Notes: generated by a model from the letters alone, not told the origin. A stretch of 64,000 nucleotides of DNA from Ipomoea triloba (GCF_003576645.1 NC_044918.1:20386941-20450940); one strand, 5' to 3'. Shown: positions 25,501 to 37,593, counted from the stretch's first letter. Made by a program: numbers and translations.

Positions 25501-26284
25501 ACGGTGGAATTTTAATACTTATTAGAGCAATAGAGCAACACATTTGTTAAACTTCAATTAGAGGTATTTCTTAGTACAGGGATATTTTAATAATTTTTTT
25601 TATATTTTAACTTTATAACCCTCTTGAATTTTGGTATTTATTTCATATTTAAAATATAATTTGAAATTAATATTTCTAGTCAATAAAATTTCTTCAAGGT
25701 GTAAAATAAAATATATACAAATCTACACCACCAAATGTCTTCTGGTAATTAAATACAAATCTACTCTATACTTACAGTAGAAAATTACAAAAAACAAAAA
25801 AGTCTAAAACCTTTACATTACTCATGTTTTCTACAGCCCACTTTATGTTGACCACTATGACTTGCAACAAATTTTGAATTGGTATTTTGGTTTCTATTTA
25901 ATTTGATCAACAATTTTTTTTTTTTAAAAACTATGCATTGAAGATTATTCATAATTTCGATATATGATTTTGATTTCTAAAATTCTAAATACATATTTTT
26001 TGCATCTAAAGTTTTAAATAAATATTTTTGGCATAATTTGCTTTGGTTATAATCTGTAACTTTTTGTCAGATCATTAGAATGCTTAATATTTATTAGTTT
26101 TTTCATATGAAAAAGTTTAAAATAACTAAGCCTCATAATTTTTGAGTAGCTGAAGTACAAGGCTAGTTATCCTGATTCCAGCTACTATGCAAGGCAAGTT
26201 CAAGAGGAAGAGGATTCTAAGCTCACCAATGTTAACTTCTACAATTGCTTTGAAGATGACTTTGACGACAATGACATCAATTGA
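22519..26284 (+). CDS. NLR1: coiled-coil NB-ARC LRR immune receptor (type I)
   Basis: Intracellular immune receptor of the CNL class. The first ATG of the reading frame is at 22519 (MAWFAV). Exons: 22519-25176, 25257-25316 and 26150-26284, all phase 0, predicting 950 residues. The CC region spans about 1-150. NB-ARC motifs: P-loop GMAGIGKTT (180-188), kinase-2 YLVVLDDIW (258-266), RNBS-B SRILLTSR, GLPF (347-350), RNBS-D CFLYLGIFPE (406-415) and VHD (475-477, the MHD motif). Irregular leucine-rich repeats follow to about 880. If the intron is retained, exon 1 runs on four codons to a stop at 25188. The last two exons add a charged tail (QVQEEED, FEDDFDDNDIN). All key motifs are intact, so it is probably functional. 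The last two exons rest on splice signals and conservation in NLR3. Confidence 0.9.
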
Positions 26285-27285
26285 AACAATCTTCTCTATT
26301 TCTTAGCTCCTAGCCTATTGTCCATGCCAAATAAAAATCATATGATTTATTACTTTTGCTATAATTTATGTTTAAAAAAAAAACTTCTTTAGCTGCATAT
26401 TATGGGTCTGTGGATGACCTCCTTCCTTTTTCTTTGAGTATAGCACTTTGAATTTGGTATGAGAAATTGTTTCATTGGGGAGTGGAATTGCTTAAAATAA
26501 GTGTAGGGATGAGCTAATTAAGCTTGATTTTGATTATTGTTTCTTTTGTGTGGGCTTGTATGAATTATATTTGGTAAATTTCTACATGTTTATTCACTAC
26601 ATATTTCAGACTTTTTTCTAATTAATAATACCATGTGAATTGAAGGTTATATAACATTTCAATTTTCAAACCTTTATATTTTGCGAATGGAGGAAAATTA
26701 TAAAATCAAGTATTTTATATTTGTTTTTGTTTTTTTTTTTGGTTTGAAATTACATATACTTGGTAATGTTAACATCTTTTTTATCTTTGAAATACTCATA
26801 ATTCTTTACCTGTTACCACTTATTTGAAATGGTAATAAATGTATCATTACATGCACTATATAGTAGTTGGCTAGTAATGTTATTAACTAGCAACTAAAAA
26901 TTACTGATACTCTATATTTTACTAAATACTCCGTAATAGTTTTTCCTTCACAATTTTCCCCTCCCAAAACTACAAACCCCTTTGTTTTTTTTTATTAAAT
27001 ATTTTTTTGGAATACAAATCCCTTCGTTAGAAATACTGTTTATTAGTGTAGTTTGTTGGTTGCCTCGTGACCAGAGACGGCAGGCGATGAAAACAAAGAA
27101 ATTTACTAAAATTGTTTTAATAAAAAATACGGAACGTGTTGACTTGGTCACTTGGGAGGGAGGAATTGAACTACATTTTGTATAATACAGATTAAAGAGC
27201 TGCATAATTATTCCACACAAAAACACTCAATCATAAACACAGAGAGAGAGAGAGGGGAACAAGTTTTGGTATTGGCTATATATAT
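26285..27285. promoter_or_regulatory. Intergenic region and NLR2 promoter
   Basis: The first 400 bases are NLR1 3' flank, shared with the NLR3 3' flank at 46148-46530. The proximal NLR2 promoter has a W-box-like TTGACT at 27139-27144, a GA tract at 27241-27254 and a TATATATATATGG run just before the start codon. The block around 27087-27165 recurs at 37606-37720, so it can be recognised as a promoter copy there. Confidence 0.5.
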
Positions 27286-30130
27286 ATGGCTTGGTTTGCT
27301 GTAAGTTCAGTGATGCGAACAATAGAGCTTGAGTTCCTGCAACCTCATCCACGTCTTGTTCTTCACCATATAGAGGCAGAAGCAGTGGAAGCTCTCCATC
27401 GAAGGCTTGCTCAATTGCTAACCTTTCTTGATAATGATTCTGAGAATCAATTGAATGATGATGACGGCACGACCAAAGAGTGGAAATCGAGAATTAAAGA
27501 GGTTGCACTAAGAATAGAAGACGAAATTGAATCAGAAATAATTGATATTTTTGGCAGAGAGGACCCGAGATGGCGATTCCTTCCAAGAGTTGACCACTAC
27601 AAACAACCTCAAAGATTCCTTGCAACCTTTCAAAATGGCACCGGAGAGTTTATGGAGTTGGTGAAGAACAAACAGCCGATGAAAGATGATGATGATGATA
27701 TTCCTTCGTCCAGTCAAAAGATTGAGCATCATTCTGCTTGTTCAAAGCTACTTTGCAATTGGAGCTCAACAATGGTAGGACGTGATGACCAAGTGAATAT
27801 GATTTTGGAGTTACTTGTTCAAGATTCACGGAAAGAAAGACGGGTTGTGCCCATTGTTGGCATGGGAGGTATAGGCAAGACAAAGTTTGCTCAAACATTG
27901 TATGAAGATCCATCAGTTTCATCTCATTTTGACGTTGTTGCTTGGACAACTGTGTCTGCACAACCTGTCATGCGACAAATGCTTCTTCAGCTCTTGTCTA
28001 CTATGCAAATCTCCCACACCCAGGAAAAGGAAATCATCAATAAAAGCAACGAGGAACTAGCAGACCTATTACGTAAATGTTTAATGGGTCGGAGGTATCT
28101 CATTGTTGTGGATGACTTGTGGAGCACAGCCTCCTGGGATGAAATCCAAAGGTGCTTCCCAGAAGATAATAATGGAAGTCGAATATTGGTGACCACTCGA
28201 CTTCAAGAAGTGGCCATTTCTACAGGAGGATCACATAATTATTCGTTAAACTTGCCTTTCTTAAATTCAGATGAAAGTTGGGAATTATTTAGTGAGAGGA
28301 TTCTCAGTTATGGAAACTTAAGCTTGCCGCCTATGAGACTTGAAGGGATATGGGGACACATTGTTGAGTATTGTAAAGGATTGCCGCTTGCAATTGTCAT
28401 AGTTGCAGGGCTTGTACAAACCACCAATGAGTCACTATGGGAATCTCAATCAGAGGAGATGGAGAAAATATTATGTGCCACTGTGACCAGCAGTCTTCTT
28501 GATAGTTTTTCAGAGATTCTCAGGTTGAGTTACAACCATTTACCTAATGTCTTGAGAGTTTGTTTCTTATATCTGGGAGTTTTTCCTGAAGATAGTGCAA
28601 TCCCTACAAAAAAGCTTATTAGATTATGGATAGCAGAAGGGTTTGTGAAGGTAGAAGAAGATCAAAGGAGCTTAGAAGAAGTTGCTGAAGATTACTTAAA
28701 GGATCTTGTATCTAGGAGTTTAGTTTTGGTTGACAGTTTGAGCTTAGATGGCAAGATTAAGTCATGTAAGGTGCATGACATCGTACATGATTTTTGTAGG
28801 AATGAAGCAATTAAGGAGGGCCTCCTACATGTTGCAATAAGTAGATATTTTGATGAACCACATTTATATGTAAGGACGACTGAACGTTGGTTAAGTTTTG
28901 AATCAATGTATCCTAAACTTGATGTGCACACTGGCTTCAACAGGTATGGTTCCCTCTTTTGCTTTCATGATGATGTTGGTCATGGTTATCGACTTCCTGC
29001 AACCCCTCATTTCAAGAGGTTGAGAGTACTAGATTTAGGTTCTCTCCACTTCATTAACGGTATACCTTCATATATTGCGGACCTCATTCTTTTGAGATAC
29101 CTAGCTCTGCGCTCATCCAAGTCTCTTAACAGTTTACCCGTGTTAAAGGATTGGAATTTACAAACTCTTGTGCTTTTAGAAAGTTGGGGTTGCAATGACG
29201 ACGACCCCAAACCTTTGATACATGAAATTTGGGAGTTGCCAAAGCTGAGACATCTCCAAGTTTGCACAACATTTGTGTTGTGTACTCCAACTGCGGTTCA
29301 TCAATACCTACAGACAGTTCAATGGTTACGCCCATTCCAATGTACAGAGCAAGTGTTTTTAAGGATTCCGAATGCAAAAGTGATGGGAATTTTCATGGAG
29401 GGCAGTGTGGAATTTGGAGAGCCCAATTGTTTGGATAATTTGAGGTATTTGCATCAACTTGAGGAACTAAAAATTGAAAGCGGACACTTTTATCCTTTTT
29501 TACTTCCAGTTGTGGATGCTTTTCCAGTACAGCTCAAAAAGTTGAAACTGAAGGGAACTTTGCTGCCATGGGATGCAATGACAGTTATTGGTATGTTGCC
29601 TAACCTCCAGGTGCTTAAACTTAAACATGGAGCTTGCCAAGGAGGATATTGGAAACTAACTGAAGGTAGTTTTCGTCAGTTAAAATCATTGCTTATTCAC
29701 GGATCAGGTTTGAGGCACTGGGAAGCCAGTGGTGATAATGATTTCCCTATCCTTGAGCGCCTAATTCTTAAAGAATGTTATGAATTGGAAGAAATCCCTT
29801 CTAGTTTTGGAGAAATACTCACTCTAAAGTTGATTGAGTTGTGTCATTGTTATTCTGGGCTTGTCAACTCTGCCAAACAAATACAAGAAGAGCAAAGAGA
29901 TTATGGAAATGATGAACTTGTTGTTCGTGCCTACAATATTTGGGTATCTATCAATATATACAACTTATTCAACCTTACTTTTGTATGCTATTTTAATTTT
30001 TATTTCATTCCCATCTTTAATTAATATATTCTTGTATCTAACTAAATTTCAGAGAAATGTTGAAGAGGAACTTGAAGATGAAGTTACAGAGGAACTTGAA
30101 GGAAGCAAAGATAGTGAAGGAGATTGTTAG
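27286..30130 (+). CDS. NLR2: coiled-coil NB-ARC LRR immune receptor (type II)
   Basis: CNL immune receptor. Exons 27286-29943 and 30053-30130 (GT/AG, phase 0) predict 911 residues. If the intron is retained, the frame stops at 30024 after 26 residues rich in Phe, Tyr and Ile. NB-ARC motifs: P-loop GMGGIGKTK (192-200; the last Thr of GKTT is Lys), kinase-2 YLIVVDDLW (271-279), RNBS-B SRILVTTR, GLPL (365-368), RNBS-D CFLYLGVFPED and VHD (496-498). LRRs follow. The final exon adds a 25-residue Glu-rich tail (VEEELEDEV...). An Asp run (DDDDD) marks the CC/NB linker. It differs from NLR1 in the linker and tail and is closest to NLR4. Probably functional. Confidence 0.9.
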
Positions 30131-30404
30131 GAATAATGATCTGAAAACAGTGGATTCATCACAATCCTGAGTTTATGTTGGCTGCTCTTGAATTCTTGCA
30201 GATTTGGAAAGAAATCTGTACTGTAGAGGATGAGTGTAATGGTTGGGAGCAGCTGAATGTTTAGGTTGGCAGTTGGGTGGTTGAATTGCAAGTTCAAATG
30301 CATGTGATTTAGGTTTTATTGTAAGTTTAATTAGGTTATTATATTAGTGTGTACTTGGTAGGTTTATGTGGGTCTGGCGTTTATTTTGTTTGATGCAGGG
30401 TTTG

Positions 30405-31136
30405 GATTTGGGGGCTAGGGCCGACAATGGGGCCTTGGCCCCTCTAATTAATACGAAGTTGACCTATTCCGACTTGATTTGACCTGCAGCATCGAGCCAA
30501 GTTATTTTGGACACGTCTCAAATATATCCATCAAATGAAAATTTTTTAGTATACGGTGATTTTTTAATTGGATTCAATTTCATGTAATTTTATTAGGAAT
30601 AAATTGATATTGAAACGTAGAATATATACATTTTGGAATGAGAATAAGAAAGCTGAATTTAGGGGAAAACTAAATCTGCAAAAGAAGAATACAGATAATT
30701 GTGAAAAGCTTAACTAGTAACTAGACGAGGTTATTTAATCGACCCGGCATGTCAACATACTGAAGGCATAGCAACAATGAATGATGGGAGTACGATTTAG
30801 CTCAATGATTTAGTAGATAATATTTGGAGAAGAGATTAAGATTTGAATTCAATCATTTGAGTCGGATTTAAGGACCCTTAGAGTTGGAATTCAATCATTT
30901 GAGAGAAATAATAACGCATGATATTGATATTTTACAGAAGGATCATGCTTAGTCCCTCTACATTTACTACTTATAAAGTTTTATTTGATTAAAATATGAA
31001 ACAAAAAAAAAAACAATCAAACTAATTAAAACTTGTCACTCCTAACAAGTTTATAAGTGGTAAATGTAGGATACTAAAACATTTTTCCTTTCCAGAAACT
31101 GATGAATCGACGCATTACAATTATATTACAGTTTAG
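30405..31136 (-). repeat. Copy of the receptor-kinase 3' flank, kinase body missing
   Basis: About 730 bases match 58467-59274, the 3' flank of the CrRLK1L gene, beginning at 'ggggctaggg' with 'ggggccttggcccctcta' and ending at 'acgcattacaattatattac' plus 'agtttagatgc'. Those last bases include the stop and the last few codons of the kinase read on the minus strand, after which the match stops at an A run. So a kinase gene once stood here, tail-to-tail with NLR2, and its body has been lost. Confidence 0.8.
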
Positions 31137-31330
31137 ATGCAAAAAAAAAAATAAAAATGATCCCACACTTTGGATCTGGATTCAACCTCCTTTCTTTTTT
31201 TAAAAGAACAGAATGAGGAAGAGGCACATGCTGCTGCTAAAATTGATTTCTCTCCACAACTTCTGCTTTCACCAATAGGTTCCTCACTAGATACTATAGG
31301 AGTTTTCCTAGTCAAACTAATACTCTCCAT
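31137..31330 (-). pseudogene. N-terminal scrap of a hAT-type transposase (BED zinc finger start)
   Basis: Read on the minus strand from ATG 31330, the frame is Ser/Lys-rich, then has KKRKEVESRSKVWDHF, the usual opening of a BED zinc finger in hAT transposases and related host proteins. The reading frame then runs into the A/T tract that joins the receptor-kinase remnant. The zinc-binding Cys and His residues are missing, so it is a broken fragment. The call rests on this one short motif. Confidence 0.45.
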
Positions 31331-31529
31331 CTTTATAGATGGGTATTAGAAATCAGTAGGAAAAATAAGAATAAAAGATCAAGTCAGTATAGTGCGGTTA
31401 AACAATTAGACTCATAAAGTCAATTACAAATACACATTTAACTGATTATATTTAAGGATCCATCATTCAATAAACTTTTTTTTTTTTTATTTCAGAATTT
31501 TCAAAATTCATCATTTAGGGACTATTAGG

Positions 31530-31885
31530 GCTTCCACATAAATGACAAAATCACATATCAAAGCATCAAATAAGGGTTTCCACACTTTACTTGAATTAGG
31601 GCAAACCCTAATTTCATTATAATCAATTTATCAGTTATCATAACATATCATAACAGAATCACATATCAATTATCAAAACATCAATTAAGGGTTTCCACAC
31701 GACAACACTTTAATTGAATTGGGGCAAACCCTAATTTTGTTATAATTGATTTATCATAACATATCATTACAAAATCACATATCAAAGCATCAATTAAGAG
31801 CTTCCTCACTTTAATTGAATTAGGGCAAACCCTAATTTCATTATAATCAATATATCATAACAGAAATACAAAATCACATATCAAA
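31530..31885. repeat. Tandem repeat, about 105-120 bp units, just over 3 copies
   Basis: Units start near 31547, 31650, 31768 and 31867 with 'aaatcacatatcaa' and contain 'attaagggtttccacac' and 'ggcaaaccctaatttcatta'. It lies between the BED fragment and the gag pseudogene. The region 31886-32260 shows nothing further that I can name. Confidence 0.65.
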
Positions 31886-32260
31886 CACAAATTCACAATA
31901 ACAGTAATACAATATAATAGATTACCAGACTTACAGACATACAAAATAAATAACAATAAAAATGTTTGAATTAGGGTTCCAGCATACCTCAAACGGCTCA
32001 AAGACTCAATCTATAATGAGTCTAATCTTTATTCTATAGATAAAAGCCTCATCGGAGTTTTAGGGCTTCTACCAACGACAACAATGTTAGTCGAAGACGC
32101 GAAGTCGCGAACTGAACGAACGAACCACTACGGCTAAGGACTTCCACCGGAGGGTGTCTCAACTCTGTAAGATACAGATTACAAACTACCAAATCTAGAC
32201 GACTCAAGACTCAAGAAAGATTGAAAGTTGAGAGAACAGAGAAGTCAAAGTCTCAGAGAG

Positions 32261-33931
32261 TCAGAGATGAGAGTATGAGACTTGAGACTTGAGAGAAGTC
32301 AGTGAAGGAGAGAACAAAAAACATACTTGGACGGGGACAAGTCCTTTTGCCCCATCCACTCTTTCTTCAAGATATGCCCTTAAATGACGGGCATTAGCAA
32401 ACTCCTTTAATTCAATACATAGCATACTCTCCTCTAAAGGTTTGCAACTATCCATGTCCCTGAGTATGCTATTATCTTCCAACTTTCCTTTTTTTTTTTT
32501 TTTTTCATTTTTCTTCTCTTCACCAAACTCCTTTTGATCATTTTTCACTTTCTCCTCAACTTCCTCCCTAACACTCTCATTTCTTATCTCTTCCTTTTCT
32601 TCAACCTCTTCTTTTACATTCTCATTTTTAACCACTTCACTCCGATCTTTACCGATCAAATCATGAATATATAAAGCATCATCAAGGCAATTATCATGGA
32701 AAGTCACACATTCAATATCATTTAAATCACACAAGCTAGCCTCGATATTGACATCATCATCACCACATATCTCATGCAAATCATTAGTAAGCTCATTTGA
32801 CAAAGATTCATCATCAAAAGTAAAAGACTCAAGAACATCATTCTCATTTAAAGAAACGAAAAAATTGTTTTCACAAGGATCAACACAATTTTCATCATCA
32901 TCATCGGAGGGGTCAAATGAATCACTATCATTAAAGTCATAAGGGTTAAGAAAATTGACCTCATTATCAACATCTTCAATTATGCAATTATTTTCACTAG
33001 GCATATCTACCACTTTTTCAACTCCATTATCAACACAATCAATATTAGGATTATCAAAATGAATAGGCACACCAATATCACCACAATCATTATTCTCATC
33101 ACACATGTCGGCCCAAGATTTAGAAATTTTATCACCAATAGTAGTGCTAACACTAATAGGGTCAAGTGTCTTACCATGAGTATCTTCTTCTTCATTTCCA
33201 TATTTGGCCACTTGAGCCATTTGATCTTCCAAGTTTCGAATTGATGCTTGCGTCTCTTGCCCTAGGGAGGAGGTTCTTTGTCTACGTTATTGCCTCCACT
33301 CTTCCCTCATATTGGTCATGTCTTGCTTAAATTCTTCCATTATTGCCAATATCTTGTTCTTCGTGTCTTCCGTGATTTCCTCCTCATATGGTTGCATCAT
33401 GTACTCCTCATTCTCATAGTGGTTGGAGTAGTATGGATAGTCTTGATGATCTTGAGAATATGGAGGGTATTGGGGATTTTGAGTGTATGAAGGGTAGTGT
33501 TCATCTCGCATGTATGGGACATATTTCTCATTTCGAGGGGATTGTGAATAGTGAATTTGTTCGGAGTAAGAGTTATGAGGGTAGACATTTTGTGAATAGA
33601 AATTTTGTGGTGGAGCATGATGATATCTTTCTTGGGATATGTATTCCTCATAGTCTCCTTCATGTTGATTTCGATAGTGGTCTTGAGTTTCATCATAATG
33701 GCTTTGGTTTCTTTTCGGACGGTAATAATCATCATATGCCATCCGTTGATCATCATAGCGAGCCCAAGGTGGTGGTGGACTTCTTGGTTGATATTGTGCT
33801 CTAAAGTCCTCATTATCTTCATAACCATAGGGGTTAGAAAATTGATCATTATAGCCTCCCCTTGGTTGCATATATCCTCCTTGGTCCTCATAGTAATCCT
33901 CTTGTTGATATCTTGATTGAGAATACATCAT
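32261..33931 (-). pseudogene. Ty3/gypsy gag-like open frame interrupted by one stop
   Basis: Two minus-strand open stretches, 33931-33290 and 33286-32261, lie in the same frame and are separated by a single TAA at 33287-33289. The first is Tyr/Gln/Asp-rich (for example QSRYQQEDYYED) and ends in EEFKQDMTNMREEWRQ. The second contains ASIRNLEDQMAQVAK, a hallmark of gag proteins in plant Athila/Tat-group gypsy elements, then a very acidic region and a Lys-rich block. No protease, reverse transcriptase or integrase follows. A splice-donor-like 'caagtatg' lies near 32326. It is oriented away from the LTR at 34163-35856, as the 5' part of one element should be. Confidence 0.8.
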
Positions 33932-34142
33932 AGAGGATCAACCTATCAACACAAAGACAAGAGAGTGTTTTGCAACTAGAAGTAGTTGCAAGTGAGAGTA
34001 GTAGCAAATGAAATGACAAAAAGATTAAAATGTAAACAAAGTAAATTGCAAAAATAGAAAGAAAATGGGGGTGTTAGACTCTCTAACTTGAACACTTGCT
34101 CATGTCAATCCAAAGACACTTACTACTCAAAAACCGATGCCA

Positions 34143-34160
34143 TCCCCGGCAACGGCGCCA
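34143..34160 (-). other. Retrotransposon primer-binding site, tRNA-Asp type
   Basis: On the minus strand this reads TGGCGCCGTTGCCGGGGA, complementary to the 3' end of plant tRNA-Asp, the usual primer of Athila/Tat-type gypsy elements. It lies two bases inside the LTR end at 34163, which fixes the minus orientation of the element. Confidence 0.88.
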
Positions 34161-34162
34161 TT

Positions 34163-34450
34163 TGATGGGTGTAGTTTTCGCGGTGGATGGAAAGAAATAG
34201 ATGTTGATGGGTGTAGTTTTCGCGGTGGATGGAAAGAAATAGATGTTAAAACGTGTAGTTTTCGCGGTGGATGGAAAGAAATAGATGTTAAAACGGAAAG
34301 TTTTCGCGGTGGATGGAAAGAAATAGATGTTAAAACGGAAAGTTTTCGCGGTGGATGGAAAGAAATAGATGTTAAAACGGAAAGATTTCCGAGTATCGTT
34401 CTCGAAATAGATGTTAAAACGGAAAGATTTCCGAGTATCGTTCTCAAAGG
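34163..34450. repeat. 42-bp tandem repeat with stepwise changing units (about 6.9 copies)
   Basis: Units start at 34163, 34205, 34247, 34289, 34331, 34373 and 34415. Units 1 and 2 are identical (tgatgggtgtagttttcgcg...). Unit 3 has a new first third (taaaacg). Units 4 and 5 extend the new part (taaaacggaaag). Unit 6 also replaces the centre (atttccgagtatcgttctc), and unit 7 runs into unique LTR sequence. Each unit therefore looks like a hybrid between the first and last version. Confidence 0.88.
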
Positions 34451-35856
34451 ATGGCAAGGAGGGAATTCAAGCGGTAAGGGGATTAAGCACAAGAGTGTTT
34501 TGTGTTTGAAAGCTAACCCAAACATAGTAAGAAATGTGCATTAAACATAATGGGAATAAGGAACAACAATAGAGACAATCAATTGGAAAGGAGGATTTGG
34601 ATATTGCAACTCATATAGGTATCCTTGATTTCCTAAGATATTAGGCTAACAACACTTAGATAATGAAGATGAGACAAGGTCACCAACACCACCGCCACTC
34701 TCGTGGTCAATGGACTCACTCCTTAGACCGTAATGTCATCCTTGTGATCACTAGGCTAGGAGAGGCATTTTGTCAAACACGTTATGTGCCTCTTATCTTC
34801 CACTTCTCCCTTTTCTCAAAGGTGAGAGGGAAATGTGCTAGGCTAGGCTAAGGAGTAACTCTACTCTCGTAGATGAGACTCCTTCTCCAAACACCTCTCA
34901 TATAGGTTGATCACCCCTACACAAGAGTCAAAGTGGATCACCACTCACACAATCAAACTCATAATCAAAGCAATTGCAAAATTTAATTGATCAATTCAAA
35001 GCTCAAGAACATCCATACAAAATTGCTCAATCCAAATCCACAAAGATCTATCTAATCATACTTGGAATTGAAATAGCAAAAGGCAAAAGTAATGACAAGA
35101 AATTAAAAGGAAGACTTAGCTAGGAATTGAACTTTGAATTTGAACTTGAACTTGAAATTGAACTTTAATCTTGAACTTGAATGTAGATCACAATCTTGCA
35201 ACAATGGAATTCCTCTCTAATTCTAATCTAAACTAAGAATTGCAATGTGGAGTGAATTGGGAGAGATCTCTCTAGGCTAATCCTAGAGAGAGAAATATTC
35301 TAAAGTGGTCTCAAACTGAAGTGTGATGGATCCCCTGCAAAATGGCTCAATTCCCCTTTTAAACATTGCAAAAACTGCCCACTTCCGCGATGGACGCACA
35401 CTGGACGCGCGTCCACTGAGCGTCCACTGCGCGTCCACGGCGTTTCTGCTGCACAGACTTCAACTTCAGAGAGCTGTTTGGTGGACGCGTGCTGGACGCG
35501 CGCGTCCATAGCAGACTGCTGTTCTGCTGCCAAACTTCTGCAAGCATAATTTCGGACGCAGGCCTGGACGCATGGGTGGACGCATGGGTGGACGCGCGTC
35601 CACCGCGCGTCCACTGCAGTCCTGGCCTATTTTTTTCTCCAACTTTGGTTTGTTCTTCACTTATCTGAAATGTTGTCATTTCCTGCCCTTTTTGCACATC
35701 TTTTACCTACAAAACAATTAGCCAAGCGTGGAACGGGGTCTAATGACAATAACAAGCATTCTAAAGCAAATTAGGATTAAAACATTCATAAGGGCCGTGA
35801 ATTATGCACTTAATGATCCACAAATAACCTTATAAAAGTATCTTTTGCACTTATCA
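34163..35856 (-). mobile_element. 5' LTR of a minus-strand gypsy element
   Basis: On the minus strand the LTR starts TGATAAGTGCAAAAG and ends CACCCATCA, followed by two bases and the primer site. It contains a minus-strand TTTAAAAG box at 35357-35364 and, upstream of it, palindromes such as TGGACGCGCGTCCA (35402-35415) and the 16-mer at 35493-35508. Its U5 end is expanded by a graded 42-bp tandem repeat. The matching 3' LTR is not in the window, so the element is truncated or rearranged on its gag side. Confidence 0.82.
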
Positions 35857-35897
35857 TGTATTTAACAACCACCACCAATAATAATAATGATGATAAC

Positions 35898-35898
35898 N
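35898..35898. other. Assembly gap (single N)
   Basis: One N follows 'aataatgatgataac' and precedes a second copy of the LTR. The same flank 'gatgataac' then continues uninterrupted at 37395-37403 into new sequence. Confidence 0.9.
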
Positions 35899-37403
35899 GT
35901 GGATGGAAAGAAATAGATGTTAAAACGGAAAGATTTCCGAGTATCGTTCTCAAAGGATGGCAAGGAGGGAATTCAAGCGGTAAGGGGATTAAGCACAAGA
36001 GTGTTTTGTGTTTGAAAGCTAACCCAAACATAGTAAGAAATGTGCATTAAACATAATGGGAATAAGGAACAACAATAGAGACAATCAATTGGAAAGGAGG
36101 ATTTGGATATTGCAACTCATATAGGTATCCTTGATTTCCTAAGATATTAGGCTAACAACACTTAGATAATGAAGATGAGACAAGGTCACCAACACCACCG
36201 CCACTCTCGTGGTCAATGGACTCACTCCTTAGACCGTAATGTCATCCTTGTGATCACTAGGCTAGGAGAGGCATTTTGTCAAACACGTTATGTGCCTCTT
36301 ATCTTCCACTTCTCCCTTTTCTCAAAGGTGAGAGGGAAATGTGCTAGGCTAGGCTAAGGAGTAACTCTACTCTCGTAGATGAGACTCCTTCTCCAAACAC
36401 CTCTCATATAGGTTGATCACCCCTACACAAGAGTCAAAGTGGATCACCACTCACACAATCAAACTCATAATCAAAGCAATTGCAAAATTTAATTGATCAA
36501 TTCAAAGCTCAAGAACATCCATACAAAATTGCTCAATCCAAATCCACAAAGATCTATCTAATCATACTTGGAATTGAAATAGCAAAAGGCAAAAGTAATG
36601 ACAAGAAATTAAAAGGAAGACTTAGCTAGGAATTGAACTTTGAATTTGAACTTGAACTTGAAATTGAACTTTAATCTTGAACTTGAATGTAGATCACAAT
36701 CTTGCAACAATGGAATTCCTCTCTAATTCTAATCTAAACTAAGAATTGCAATGTGGAGTGAATTGGGAGAGATCTCTCTAGGCTAATCCTAGAGAGAGAA
36801 ATATTCTAAAGTGGTCTCAAACTGAAGTGTGATGGATCCCCTGCAAAATGGCTCAATTCCCCTTTTAAACATTGCAAAAACTGCCCACTTCCGCGATGGA
36901 CGCACACTGGACGCGCGTCCACTGAGCGTCCACTGCGCGTCCACGGCGTTTCTGCTGCACAGACTTCAACTTCAGAGAGCTGTTTGGTGGACGCGTGCTG
37001 GACGCGCGCGTCCATAGCAGACTGCTGTTCTGCTGCCAAACTTCTGCAAGCATAATTTCGGACGCAGGCCTGGACGCATGGGTGGACGCATGGGTGGACG
37101 CGCGTCCACCGCGCGTCCACTGCAGTCCTGGCCTATTTTTTTCTCCAACTTTGGTTTGTTCTTCACTTATCTGAAATGTTGTCATTTCCTGCCCTTTTTG
37201 CACATCTTTTACCTACAAAACAATTAGCCAAGCGTGGAACGGGGTCTAATGACAATAACAAGCATTCTAAAGCAAATTAGGATTAAAACATTCATAAGGG
37301 CCGTGAATTATGCACTTAATGATCCACAAATAACCTTATAAAAGTATCTTTTGCACTTATCATGTATTTAACAACCACCACCAATAATAATAATGATGAT
37401 AAC
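35899..37403. repeat. Second copy of the LTR and its flank (probable unmerged contig overlap)
   Basis: Sequence 34393-35897 is repeated at 35899-37403 with a constant offset of 1506, apart from the first 40 or so bases, which fall inside the 42-bp array. The LTR end, the flank 'tgtatttaacaaccaccacc' and the GAT/AAT repeats are all duplicated. Because genomic flank outside the LTR is also copied, this is not a pair of LTRs but most likely the same locus assembled twice. Confidence 0.8.
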
Positions 37404-37593
37404 GACGATGATTATGACGATGATGATGATGATGATTATAATAAAAATTATAATAATAAAAGAAGATGAAGCAGCCTCAGCAGCTTGGTTAGCCAGTTTA
37501 ATTCATTATCATTTCCTTTACGTAACTATTCAAGAATTCAACCACTTTCTTTACAAAAAAAAATGAAAATTATTCAAGCACTTTCATTTCCAC
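37404..37593. repeat. GAT/AAT trinucleotide-rich flank
   Basis: Starts with imperfect 'gatgatgatgat' and 'aataataa' repeats and continues as AT-rich DNA with no gene. Confidence 0.55.

Noticed and set aside
33388..33916. Plus-strand and other-frame open reading frames over the gag region
   Set aside because: The minus-strand frame has the recognisable gag motif and orientation with the primer site; the others are shadows.
34163..34450. CRISPR-like array of 42-bp units
   Set aside because: No spacers; the units abut directly, in a plant LTR.
34083..34544. Repeat proteins read through the 42-bp array (both strands)
   Set aside because: 42 is a multiple of 3, so all frames stay open by chance. 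There is no support for a gene.
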